Assembly (NCBI GenBank): GCA_003427395.1
Contig: BFEA01000280.1
Location: 765,454 to 793,888, forward strand
Direction of reading: 5' to 3'
DNA length: 28,435 nt
Origin: Chara braunii
Lineage: Eukaryota; Streptophyta; Charophyceae; Charales; Characeae
This document shows, piece by piece, positions 18,013 through 26,340 of the stretch. How positions within the stretch are numbered: position 1 is the first letter of the stretch; each line of letters starts with the position of its first letter. Under the pieces are notes generated by a model, which ran no database searches, was not told where the DNA came from, and was given only the letters and a program-made list of their open reading frames with translations. A program made the translations under genes and the position numbers.

Positions 18013-19732
18013 CCGTCACATCTTGATCTAAACCAGCCTTGACCCAATCAGCAACTTTGGACTGATTGGAGGCGGTCTGCCCTTGACTCTTTTGGTGACC
18101 CGTCCCTCGGCCACCTGCATTACCTTTTACTACCGCGGCAAGGGTGCTACCCTCAGCAGATTCCTCGCCGTCATACTTTGTGGTGTCCATCAGGGCAGAA
18201 AGGTCCTCAACCTCGGTTTGAGTCCCGTCGGTCTCAACCATCATAAGTCGACTCCCCTTCTTCTTCCACTCCTGTGGACTCTTCTTCTTCCTTCCGTCTA
18301 CTGGAGTAGTAGGTTGAGCACTTCCTAGAGTAGCCTCTAAGTCTAGGGCCTTTCTAGAGAAGGACTCGAAGGTGTGATACTCGAGGCGTGCCTCTCTGGC
18401 CAACTGTGTTCTGAGATTCTCTGGGAGACATCTCACGAACATGGTCAATAGGACCTGGTCATCATAGTGAATGCCTGGGACTACGATGAGATTCTCCACG
18501 GTAGTCGTAAGCTCCCTAACGGACTTGTACCGTCGCTGGTCTAGTCTTATTATGGCGTCAGTGGCAATCTGTGCCTGCTGCGGATTATGCCAGCGAGCTT
18601 TTACCATGTCTATGAACTCATCTAACGTCATGGTCTTAGCCCAATCTGCCATGTGTCTCCCAAACCCAGCTTTCGCTATAATCCCGTCTAGCCATTTGGC
18701 TGCCTTACCCTCAAGGTAAGATGCAACAGTGATCACCTCCTCCTCCTGCAAAGTCCTCTTTGCCCTTACCCACATTGGAACCGTTCTCAACCATGTGTTG
18801 AGCTCCTCGTCCTTCTTCTCACCAGAGAAGGCGACAGGTGGTTTCATTGGGGTCTTTGGGTACCATGGGCCTTGCTGCTGTCCCTGTGGTGGAACAGGTT
18901 GCTGTTGCGGTGGTGGAGTAGCTGCCACCGCAAGACCGGAAGAAGTAGAAGCAACAGTCTGAGACGCTGCTGCTGACGAACCGCTTGGTTGTGTGTCAGC
19001 ATGGGGGTAAGTGCCTATCATCGCCGACATAGGGAGCGGCGATCTTGCAACTGCAGGCAGCCTTGGTCCAAGCTGCTGCAACTGAGCCAATATCTGATCC
19101 AAAGTGTCCTGCATGAAGTCCATCCTACTGTCTACATGCGTATGCAACGACAGCAAGCTAGACCTCAACACTCTTACATGGTCGTTCATAGTTGACTCAT
19201 CCATTGCCTCTAGTGCAGTTTTGTCGGCCTCCACCGTTTCCAATCTGACTGTCCTATCTCTAACCTCCTTTTGTCTATCAGCAACTTCCTTCAGTTCCCT
19301 CTCTAGCCTAGTGCGAGTCCTTTCAACTTGCTGGAGTTCCCTCAACTCCCGCTGGCGCGGGGTCAGTGGGCTTAACTGCGAGCCCGCCATATGACTGGTG
19401 GAGTGACTAGAACCTGCGACACTGGAACTACCCGCGGACCCAGTGGGCATTCCCAACCGAGTGGCAGACGAAGTGGCACCATTGGTTGCTGCCGCGGTAG
19501 CCATTGCTGCTGCCGCCACTTGCCTTGCTGCTGCGTTAGCTGCTGCTAACTCTTGTGCAACAGCTGCTGCTGTCCTCACGCTCGCTGCTCGAGCACGGGC
19601 TATAGCTTCGGCCCTAAGCCGTCGCTCTGTCTCGGTGTCCAGGTACTGAAACACGTACGGGATCCTACGTGATCTTGATCGTGTTACTCTACCATCGTCA
19701 ACTCTACCCTCAGCGCTGTCTGATTCACTCAT
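17975..19732 (-). CDS. gag polyprotein (capsid part), frame-broken before the zinc knuckle
   Basis: Structural protein of the virus-like particle. The start is the first ATG of the frame. Visible parts: Arg-rich stretch (16-24), Ala-rich helix-forming region (46-83), Ser/Gly/Thr linker, a charged coiled-coil-like segment (about 123-222), a Pro/Gln-rich linker (270-292), then a retrotransposon gag core (about 293-475) with FSGEKKDEELNTWLRTV, YLEGKAAKWLDG and RCLPENLRTQLAREARLEYH. The frame ends after DVTGPKSAWCLHQLW. One extra base at about 18016 diverts it: in the next frame DRRVRGACINCGEYGHTQYKC follows (see the separate zinc-knuckle entry). Gag length before the break is 585 residues. Confidence 0.85.
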   Translation of the reverse strand: MSESDSAEGRVDDGRVTRSRSRRIPYVFQYLDTETERRLRAEAIARARAASVRTAAAVAQELAAANAAARQVAAAAMATAAATNGATSSATRLGMPTGSAGSSSVAGSSHSTSHMAGSQLSPLTPRQRELRELQQVERTRTRLERELKEVADRQKEVRDRTVRLETVEADKTALEAMDESTMNDHVRVLRSSLLSLHTHVDSRMDFMQDTLDQILAQLQQLGPRLPAVARSPLPMSAMIGTYPHADTQPSGSSAAASQTVASTSSGLAVAATPPPQQQPVPPQGQQQGPWYPKTPMKPPVAFSGEKKDEELNTWLRTVPMWVRAKRTLQEEEVITVASYLEGKAAKWLDGIIAKAGFGRHMADWAKTMTLDEFIDMVKARWHNPQQAQIATDAIIRLDQRRYKSVRELTTTVENLIVVPGIHYDDQVLLTMFVRCLPENLRTQLAREARLEYHTFESFSRKALDLEATLGSAQPTTPVDGRKKKSPQEWKKKGSRLMMVETDGTQTEVEDLSALMDTTKYDGEESAEGSTLAAVVKGNAGGRGTGHQKSQGQTASNQSKVADWVKAGLDQDVTGPKSAWCLHQLW

Positions 19733-20414
19733 GAGCTATGCATACACTGTCTGCACTAGAACTTTCTAGAGAAGTCCTACCACAGCATATGTTTGACTGA
19801 CACTTCATTTTCTAAAAATAGTTTGTGTCCGGCAGGAAACCAAATGCTACTATTTCAAGCGGTCGTCAACAACATTATCACTGACTGTACACATAATCTA
19901 ATCCTACCATTGATTAGTTCACTTATAGCAGCTTGAGATAGAACCAGNTATGGTAGTATANANTGGTCCTACTCTAAGNTGTNTGTGAGGTGTTAGCAGT
20001 CTGTCCACCAACTAATCAAAGAATNAAATTAAATNATGTTGCAGATGTATGCATGGTGGAAATGGTTGTGTTTACAGTTGAGCACCAATTAGAACCTACC
20101 CTCCCCTCAATCCAACATACCGAAGAGCATCTTTGAGCAGCAGTGTCTTCGTGTGTAATGTCAGTCCACCCCTGTGGCCCAAGTCATTGCTGAGCAAGCC
20201 AGCCCATCCACTCTTATTTACCCTCGTACGGAATGAGCCTTACTACCCGTTTTGATCTGGCTGATCAGGAGGGATTTAAGGAGAGCTCCCATCTCCTCAG
20301 GAATTATTTAACGTCGCAAACAGGATGACGATCACAGCCAGTATCAACACCGAGTCCCCAGCCAGAAGTATTTATAGACGGTCTGGTAAGCGTCTCTTAT
20401 GGGCTGGCACACCC
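19733..20414 (-). other. Untranslated leader between 5' LTR and gag
   Basis: About 680 bp without coding signal, containing seven isolated Ns (19948, 19961, 19963, 19979, 19983, 20025, 20035). A primer-binding site should lie next to the LTR. The string at 20411-20428, read on the minus strand, starts TGG like a primer-binding site, but it overlaps the shared LTR sequence and I cannot match it to a tRNA with confidence. Packaging signals would be expected here. Confidence 0.5.
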
Positions 20415-21339
20415 GAACCGAGTAACCATCCATTTGAGAACGATACAGAAGAATCGTGAGTCAATGTCCAAGTCCAATCGGGCAACACCAACAGCATAAC
20501 CCAATGTAGCTCTCTCTCTTGAATGGCGCCAGGCGCCCTACCTACTCTACAGCCTATCACTACAACTACAGCATCGAAGCAACCAGACAACTTGACGACC
20601 AGCGAGTGATGATGTCAACACCAATGCCGACCTCCTCTCCTCCAGGTACGTCTCTCTCTTCTCCCTCACTCTCCCTTGTTATCCCACACAGCGCCCTTCA
20701 CCTCCGAAGAACCACCTTCGCCCTTCACCTCCTCTGCGCCCACAGGCAGCCCGGCTATGGCTGCCAGCGCCCTGCGCCCAGGCTGCGCTCTACCGCTTAG
20801 CGCCAGCCTGCCCTCCCTCAGCCTAGCGCAGCGCAGGCACACTCGCAATGCAGCAGCGTGCCGGCCTTGCTTGCAATGGCCAAGATCCCTGCCCACTCGC
20901 CCTCTCTGCCTATATGCCAGTGTTGCGTGTGGGCGGCCTCCCTTGAGCCTGCGCCTGGGCCCCAGTACCTGTACCCAGGCCCAATGGGGTTGGGGCCCAT
21001 GCAGTACAGTTGTGCCTCTTTCATCCAGGCCTGCGTCCAGATTCAGATAGTGGACCGGTTTCCCATTGGCATTTTCGGCCTCTCGTTTATGTGCCCAGGG
21101 CCTAACCAACTCTGAAGGGCCCTGGTCCTTCTGCATTTGCAGAGATCCGGTACTCGGTGCACTCCAACCAACTGGCGAGCGGCAACTGTATGGACCCCAC
21201 TTCGTGAAATGTTTGAACAGAGGGCTCTCGTTGATTTGCTGGCCCACCTTCACTTAGGGCGGGCACGGTGCTTGCTGGGGGCCTTGGCCTAGAACATGTA
21301 CACCACGGCAAGGCCCCATTTGAGGGCTCAATCCTCACA
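20415..21339 (-). repeat. 5' LTR of the Ty3/gypsy element
   Basis: Complete 925-bp copy. In element sense it begins TGTGAGGATTGAGCCC. Near that end, GGGGCCTTG (21278-21286) and CAAGGCCCC (21309-21317) form a 9-bp stem present in both LTRs; another stem pairs CCAGGGCC with GGCCCTGG around 21097-21125 and is broken by a substitution in the other copy. The sequence is GC-rich in the middle with a pyrimidine-rich part near 20640-20690. It should carry the promoter and polyadenylation signals, which I cannot place with confidence. Confidence 0.9.
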
Positions 21340-21640
21340 CGGGGCTCAGCGTCCCTTGTGAACATTGTTTCGGGAAGACAATTGAAATAAGAGCGCACCA
21401 AATACTGGAACCGGGTCCAGTGTCCCTTGTCATGATCTTGTCATGATCTGAGGAAACCTATCCCCATACCTTGCCCTATCCGAGTTGCTGGAAACCGGGT
21501 CAAGCGTCCCATCAGGCCACTCTTGGGGGCCGGCTCTGAGTCACACCCGGCCTTGGGGGCCCATAGGGGCACCGGGCGGCACCGGTCCTCCACTACGTCC
21601 CCTGGTCCAGGCTGTCGGGTGATGTTCGGGAGAAACCATC
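21340..21640. repeat. Flanking GC-rich stretch with recurring GGGTCNAGYGTCCC-like motif
   Basis: Related strings occur at about 21342, 21413 and 21498. GGCCGG (21528-21533) and CCGGCC (21547-21552) form an inverted repeat next to a repeated CTTGGGGGCC. It may be an older LTR fragment; no gene is seen. Confidence 0.4.
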
Positions 21641-22082
21641 TAGAGTTGTCGGGGTTGTCTTTTCCTTCACTCTTTAGTCATCATTCTGCAAAAGCTCCAT
21701 CATGGCCATGGGGTGCTTCCATGTTGCAAACATGAAAAAAATCGCAAAGACAAACAAACACAGACACATGTGGATCTCATCTTTCTCCTGTTGCAGCAGG
21801 GACGCGGTGCACCTTGACCTGTTGATTGCGATATAGCATGACTTGCTCTAGCATTGTATATATTCCATGGCTTAGGAGTCAGGACGTAGATCCTGCGATT
21901 ACTATAATCATTGCTGTAGTATCATGACGTGTGTGAGTATTATGCCCTTAGACTGTCTGAATTGAATTGACTTTAGATAGTAAACACTTATGTCGTTTTC
22001 TTTTTTATTTTCATGTGAATCCCTTCTTCACGCCCAACACCTCCACCTGCCTTTTTCAAAACCTTGTTCTCTTCCCTTCCAG
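21641..22082. other. Non-coding stretch before a candidate exon
   Basis: AT-richer than its left flank, with no repeats or domains seen. From 22030 to 22082 it is pyrimidine-rich, as expected upstream of a 3' splice site. Confidence 0.4.
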
Positions 22083-22145
22083 ATGCGGCGATTGGGATCG
22101 GGACTACTTGTGGAAGAGTTTGTCACATCTTTGCGAACCAGCAAG
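22083..22145 (+). CDS. Candidate 63-nt internal exon of a host gene
   Basis: CTCTTCCCTTCCAG, a good 3' splice site with a pyrimidine tract, is followed by 63 open bases ending CAAG and then GTAAAG, a good 5' splice site. The exon would be 21 codons in phase 0 (MRRLGSGLL ... TSLRTSK) with ordinary residue composition. I do not recognise the protein and no neighbouring exon is identified. The lack of a partner exon keeps confidence low, though large introns would explain it. Confidence 0.3.
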
Positions 22146-22506
22146 GTAAAGTTTGAGTTCCATGGCTCACTATCTATCCCTTGCATCTGGTCCTGTATTT
22201 TGGTTAGGGAGCCTACGCTAGGCATTTTCACAGCCTCATCTGACAGCAATTGTGGCATGATGATTGGGCACCACAGAGACCAGAGATCTGAAGCTACCAA
22301 GTCGAAAAAAAGTCAGAATGTTCCAAAGACAGGCTAAGATTTTACTTGGAAAAAAGGGTGATTTTACTTGGAAAAAAAAGGTGAATGGTATCATTTGACA
22401 TGTCTAGGAAAGTCCTAGTGTGAAGATATCCTATCCACAGGATTATAGCCTGAGTGTTTTAAACATTACGTGAAAAAGAAAGTTCACGATGGGAACATTG
22501 CCCATA

Positions 22507-22590
22507 CCCTTAAACCCTAAACGCTAAACCTTAAGCTGCATGGATATATAGATGGATGGATAGATGGACGGACGGACGGCTAATGGATTG
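22507..22590 (+). repeat. Telomere-like string and tetranucleotide repeat
   Basis: CCTTAAACCCTAAACGCTAAACC (22507-22531 region) resembles two to three imperfect plant-type CCCTAAA units. It is followed by GATG/GACG tetranucleotide runs at about 22550-22580. The telomeric similarity is too short to imply a former chromosome end. Confidence 0.5.
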
Positions 22591-22689
22591 ATGAAAAACA
22601 GAAGAACACTATATGCTAGTACCTGTTGGCTGCAATCCTTAACAATGTCCACCCATTGTTGTTGCTTGATAAGTCAAAAGTTCAACATT

Positions 22690-22870
22690 CCAACCCTCTT
22701 GAAACAGTTGGTCGAGCGCGTGTCGGTTATGCAACGTGTGGTTTATGGTGTGGGTTCGAATCTTCGAGCCTGCACTCTGGTGCACCATACTGGATATTGG
22801 TATTCTGAATTATTCACCAATGTTTGTTAGGGTGTGGGTTTGAATCTTCGGGCCTGCACTCCGGTGTGAT
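22690..22870 (+). repeat. tRNA-derived SINE fragments (two partial copies)
   Basis: CAGTTGGTCGAGCGC (about 22705) matches a tRNA D-arm/A box and GGGTTCGAATC (about 22753) a B box. The stretch from GGTGTGGGTTCGAATC to CTGCACTCTGGTG is repeated, diverged, at 22829-22866. Neither copy has a tail. This is a retroposon relic, not a functional tRNA. Confidence 0.6.
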
Positions 22871-22904
22871 GTTATATATATTCATATTGTGGATTTCCTG
22901 CGCA

Positions 22905-23000
22905 GAGCGTAGGGCCATTTGCAGCCCAGATGGACTGGGTGCTTGTGTGTTCACTTCCACAGGTCGCGGGTTCAAGCATTGCAATGCCCGGTGGGGCACC
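22905..23000 (+). repeat. tRNA-like SINE head
   Basis: GCCCAGATGGACTGGGTGC can form a D-arm and GCGGGTTCAAGC gives a T-arm/B box about 45 nt later. The anticodon arm is not convincing. It directly precedes another tRNA-like head. Confidence 0.5.
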
Positions 23001-23034
23001 TGCTGCATATGCTGCAGACCAGGCGCTAGACCTC

Positions 23035-23537
23035 GAGCATACCCGCTCTTCAGAGATGTAGGTTGCAGGTTCGATCCCTGCCATGCCCGAGTGGATGCTT
23101 AGGGGCAGACTGCCGGTTCCCTGTCCGAGCCTAGATCGATGGTGCTCGGTCGACTGGGGGGCTCCTGAGCCCACTGTCTTGTGCCAGGATAAGGTTGCAG
23201 CCGGCACTGCTCTGGAGCATCTGCAGTTGGCTGGGATTAGATCTGTGTCTGCTGTCTGCCGCCCAGAAGCTGGGCTACCGCGCACTCACCCACTAGGGTC
23301 AGGCACCCCTTGGGGGGATGGCCCAATAAATTGTACCCGTTGGGGGTATGCAGTTCTTGATGAGAACGTAAGGGCTGCTCGCAGCACCTCAGGGGGACCG
23401 AGGGTGACGCCTGTGCGACTGGGTATCGTAAAGGTCTCCCGGTGCAGGATACTCTCGTCCGTTAACCCTGAAGGTGAGGTGGGTTGGTACCTGCGCTCTT
23501 GAGCTGAAGTGCCAACTGCCCTACCCTGAATGTGTAC

Positions 23538-23568
<31 letters not shown>
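23035..23568 (+). repeat. tRNA-derived SINE with poly(A) tail
   Basis: The head contains a perfect T-arm, GCAGG-TTCGATC-CCTGC (about 23069-23085). About 450 bp of GC-rich body with no coding value follows, then TGTACAATCTT and an A run at 23544-23568. The head-body-A-tail organisation is that of a tRNA-derived short interspersed element moved by LINE machinery. The A box is weak. Overlapping open frames on both strands are artefacts of the body. Confidence 0.65.
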
Positions 23569-23569
<1 letters not shown>

Positions 23570-23859
23570 TCAAGGGTTGTCCCATGGAGGAGGGAGGAGG
23601 GAGGGTTTCGGGTGAGGTCAGACTTCAAATCCAATTATGGCTACCCTCTTCACAGGAATACAACACCCGGTCATTATTGCTGTACCTAGACTGAAACTTG
23701 CACCAAATATGGCTATAATGACCGGGAGTTCTATTCGGATGAAGACGGTAGTGGAGGCATCATGGCACGAGGACTTAGCATAGCACTGCCATAGCTTGTT
23801 TGTGTTGCTGACTTGATAAGTTACGAAGTTGTCAGTACTTGTTACCCATTGCAAGCATG

Positions 23860-23950
23860 TGTACATACTACATACTACATAGTACATACACAGCACATAC
23901 ATGGTACAGACATAGTACATACTGCATAGTAGTGCATACATAGTACGGTA
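23860..23950. repeat. Degenerate ACATAGTACAT minisatellite
   Basis: Units near 10-11 bp (ACATACTACAT, ACATAGTACAT and relatives) repeat imperfectly for about 90 bp. Confidence 0.75.
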
Positions 23951-24137
23951 TTAGTACCACAATTGCCGCTGAGCTTTCTTTTTTTTTTTTGAAACTTATT
24001 GGTGCTCACTGCTTAGACTACTATGTTACCAGAGTGGCCTGGAACCACTTGCCATGCCAAAAATGAATTAAAAATAAATATAAATATAAATATGTTTGAT
24101 TTTCTTTTTTTTGCTTTTTTTTGGGGGGAAGGCAAAC

Positions 24138-24455
24138 TTTTTTTTTTTTTTTATTTAATCAAGTAAAGGTTACCCAATTGCCAGGAACCGGGCCCGACAT
24201 CCCTTACAAATTTTCACAGCCCCAGGCTCGCTCCCGGCTACTCTGGCCGGGTGCGGGCCAAGGCTGCAGGAACAGAACCAAACCTCAGCCCTTCAGGGCA
24301 GTACAAAGAACAGGAGCAATACAGGAACAAAAACAAAACAGGACCCAGCCAGTAACCCTATCCTACTGAGCTGTACTAAGAGACAGAGAGGAAGTTGCAG
24401 TTGTAAGCTTAGACAAGCGTTCGACCAACAGTGCTACCAAAGACCAGCCCAAATA
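24138..24455 (-). repeat. SINE-like retroposon with A tail
   Basis: On the minus strand, TAGCACTGTTGGTCGAACG (about 24420-24440) resembles an A box, a 250-bp body ends GGCAATTGGGTAACC, and GATTAAATAAAA leads into an A run (T run 24138-24152 on plus). No clear B box or target duplication was found. Confidence 0.5.
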
Positions 24456-24639
24456 CAGCTGCTAACAATACGGACTAAAGCCCTAGAAGATCAATATCGA
24501 AAGTTGGATGCTTCATATGAGATTACTGTACATACAAGGAACCAAAAGAATTTCGATGTGACCCTGAGCCGAAAGTTGTTCAGTTTATTTTTCTGCACAA
24601 CATATTGTTTTTCGTTTTTTTTTTCGGTTTTTTTAACTT

Positions 24640-24785
24640 TTTTTCAATTAAATTTATTTATTTATTAAAATATTTATTTATTAAATTGTTTATTTATTAA
24701 ATTTTTTATTTATTTATTTTTACAGGGACCTGGCCCTTGCCCGGCCGAGCCACCTGGCAGCCCGGTTGGTAATACAGTGCTTGGT
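24640..24785 (-). repeat. Retroposon 3' end with AATAAAT-repeat tail
   Basis: On the minus strand, GGGCCAGGTCCCTG is followed by repeated AATAAATA units over about 80 bp. The GGGCC(A/C)GGT(T/C)CCTG string also occurs near the 3' end of the SINE at 24138, suggesting relatedness. Confidence 0.45.
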
Positions 24786-24842
24786 AGTATACTGAAATGG
24801 TGATGCAGATATGAGATCATATGACAAGTTGCCATTAGTTCC

Positions 24843-24968
24843 TTTTTTTTTTTTTTTTTTTGGGGGGGGGGGGNGCATTTCTCGATTTATGCATGTCATC
24901 CTTGCGCGGGGGCCATGCTAATCTTCATTCTCTGTGTCGTTCCAATTTTAACGGATGTCCCGAAGGAC
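24843..24968 (-). pseudogene. U6: U6 snRNA retropseudogene with A tail
   Basis: The minus strand from 24968 to 24875 reads as a full-length plant-type U6: 5' stem GTCC-TTCG-GGAC (one pair shorter than the usual GTCCC/GGGAC), ATCCGTTAAAATTGGAACGA, ACAGAGA box, AGATTAGCATGGCCCC, GCGCAAGGATGACATGCATAAATCGAGAAATG. It has a 4-nt insertion just after ACAGAGA (24927-24930) and a few substitutions. A C12 run and an A19 run follow (with one N at 24874). Direct repeats of ACAAGTTGCCATT flank it at 24824-24836 and 24969-24981, the mark of target-primed retroposition. U6 normally catalyses splicing in the spliceosome; this copy lacks the usual T-run terminator and is almost certainly silent. Confidence 0.92.
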
Positions 24969-25078
24969 ACAAGTTGCCATTGCTAATACCAGCTAGGCTT
25001 TATTTCAATCATAGAAATCCACCAAATCGTCATCCTTGAAATGAGCAAAATACTGGCTTTATTTAAATACATTAGGAT

Positions 25079-25310
25079 AATGGTCCCAATACTCTTCTGG
25101 GCAATGGTCCCACCATGAAGAACAATGGTCCCCACACTCTTTCAGATAATGGCCCACCGGGAAGAGTAATGGTCCCAATACTCTTCCTGGTGTGACCATT
25201 ACCTGCTAGGAGTAATGGTCCCAATGCTCTTTAAACTTTAAAGCAATGGTCCCACCCAGAAGAGTAATGGTCCCAACACTTTTCCAGGTAATGGTCCCAC
25301 CAGGTTAACC
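25079..25310. repeat. Minisatellite of AATGGTCCCA, palindromic dimer units
   Basis: AATGGTCCCA or one-base variants begin at 25079, 25103, 25124, 25148, 25168, 25214, 25245, 25266 and 25290, alternately about 24 and 21 bp apart, with an inverted copy near 25193. Between them ACTCTTCCNGG alternates with CCNGGAAGAGT, so each pair of units can fold as a hairpin. Confidence 0.85.
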
Positions 25311-25813
25311 CAGCCGCAAGCAAGCAGGCAACAAGCCAAATTGCAGCAACATGAGAACATATAGGTGGTGGATCAACAGGACAAGCAGACGGACAGTGAG
25401 GCAAGCAGACGGGCAGGTCGGCAAAAAGGCAAACATCGACGTAAGCAACACGGGGACAAGGAAAGCATAATACTCCCTCCGGGTAGAGCAGACGTCCGAT
25501 TGTGCGACTAGGGTTATAGAAGGGTGACATTACGAAATGTTCAGCTTAGCAGCTTCACTGCCTGAAAAGGAAATTCTACAACTTTTCGAGAAAGAAATCG
25601 CTTGTAGGAAATTCGTGGGCCCAGTCCAAAAATCCCTTAGTGGTAAGCGCTGGGTATGTTGATGCAAAAGGAAAACACCAAGGACAGGTGGGTGGGCAAG
25701 TGGGTGCCCAAGCCTCCAGGCAGGCAAGCAGCGCAGGGACAAGGAAGGCATATTACTCCGCTGAGACAAAACAGTCAAGGGTGTGACTCAGGTTATACAA
25801 GGTGACATTACCA

Positions 25814-25864
25814 TTCTTTTTTTTTTTTTTTTTTTTTCTTAAACACGTGCTCTAACAGATAGGA
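25814..25864 (-). mobile_element. 51-bp tailed retroposon insertion
   Basis: GTGACATTACCA flanks it at 25802-25813 and 25865-25876. On the minus strand the insert is about 27 nt (containing TTAGAGCACGTGTTTAAG, like the 5' half of a tRNA) plus a run of 21 A. The paralogous position in copy 1 (about 25524-25540) is uninterrupted. It resembles tailed tRNA-fragment retropseudogenes. Confidence 0.65.
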
Positions 25865-25989
25865 GTGACATTACCAAATGTGCAGCTTTGCTGCAATTCT
25901 AGGAATTCTTGAGGGAGAAATTGCTTGTAGGAAATTTGTCAGCTTAGTCCCAAAAATCCCTTGGTAGTAAGCGTTAGGTATGGTGATGG

Positions 25990-26247
25990 ACTAGCGTAGC
26001 ATCTGCCAGTGTGATTGTACACTGGCTGTTGGCTGTGTCAACGCCTGTGTTGGGTGCGTGTGACTGGGTACACCGAGTCGCATGGGAAAACGGGTACCCG
26101 TGCTGGGGGGATGGGGTTAAGTGCTCATCTTGGGGCTTAAGTTTCACCCCAGTCCACTTAGCCGTTTGGTTGAGTGTTTGCCGTGGGAGGTCGCGCGTTT
26201 GATCCTTGTGGTCAGCTCGTGGTCAGTCTACATTGACATGCTCGCAT
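25990..26247 (+). repeat. Inserted SINE-like segment with tRNA-like boxes
   Basis: Relative to copy 1 of the 283-bp repeat this segment is extra. TTAGCCGTTTGGTTGAGTG (about 26158) resembles an A box and GCGTTTGATCC (about 26196) a B box. The perfect palindrome ACGGGTACCCGT lies at 26090-26101. No A tail is visible. Exact ends are uncertain by a few bases. Confidence 0.5.
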
Positions 26248-26340
26248 GTTGATTGAAAAGAAAAGCACCAAGGACAGGTGGGGGGCAGGCAGGTGTGTGC
26301 CTCAGCAGGCAGCAGGCCAACACCACAAACAGCAGCAAGC

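Larger units (their letters stand above)
13222..21339 (-). mobile_element. Near full-length Ty3/gypsy (chromovirus-like) LTR retrotransposon
   Basis: Two 925-bp direct repeats (the left one interrupted by an N gap) flank, in minus-strand order, leader, gag, protease, RT, RNase H, integrase with a chromodomain-like tail, and a polypurine tract. That order defines Ty3/gypsy; the C-terminal tail suggests a chromovirus, a group that targets chromatin. Gag and pol are linked by a probable -1 frameshift. The copy is dead as assembled: one extra base before the zinc knuckle, two one-base indels in RT, nonsense codons at 16214-16216 and 15656-15658, and a shortened integrase core. No target-site duplication is evident (CAATG on the left, CGGGG on the right). 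Confidence 0.92.
25455..26340. repeat. Tandem repeat with 283-bp period, copy 2 carrying two insertions
   Basis: Copy 1 starts at GACAAGGAAAGC (25455), copy 2 at GACAAGGAAGGC (25738). Shared landmarks are GGTGACATTAC, GAAATTGCTTGTAGGAAATT (or a one-base variant), AAAATCCCTT and ACCAAGGACAGGTGGG. In copy 2 the last landmark is 307 bp too far away, explained by a 51-bp insertion (25814-25864) and an insertion of about 256 bp (about 25990-26247). Flanking CAAGCAGGCA-type sequence on both sides is a related low-complexity tail. Confidence 0.75.

Noticed and set aside
20666-21253. 195-codon open frame on the minus strand
   Set aside because: It lies wholly within the 5' LTR and reappears broken in the other LTR, so it is most likely a chance frame.
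22507-22531. Telomere or former chromosome end
   Set aside because: Only two to three imperfect CCCTAAA-like units; it may be chance.
23060-23095. tRNA gene
   Set aside because: Only the T-arm is perfect; no acceptor, D or anticodon arm completes a cloverleaf.
22872-23585. Overlapping open frames of 99-139 codons on both strands
   Set aside because: They coincide with a tRNA-derived SINE body and its A tail.
24875-24968. Functional U6 snRNA gene
   Set aside because: Insertion beside the ACAGAGA box, an A tail in place of a T-run terminator, target duplications, and no upstream promoter element seen.
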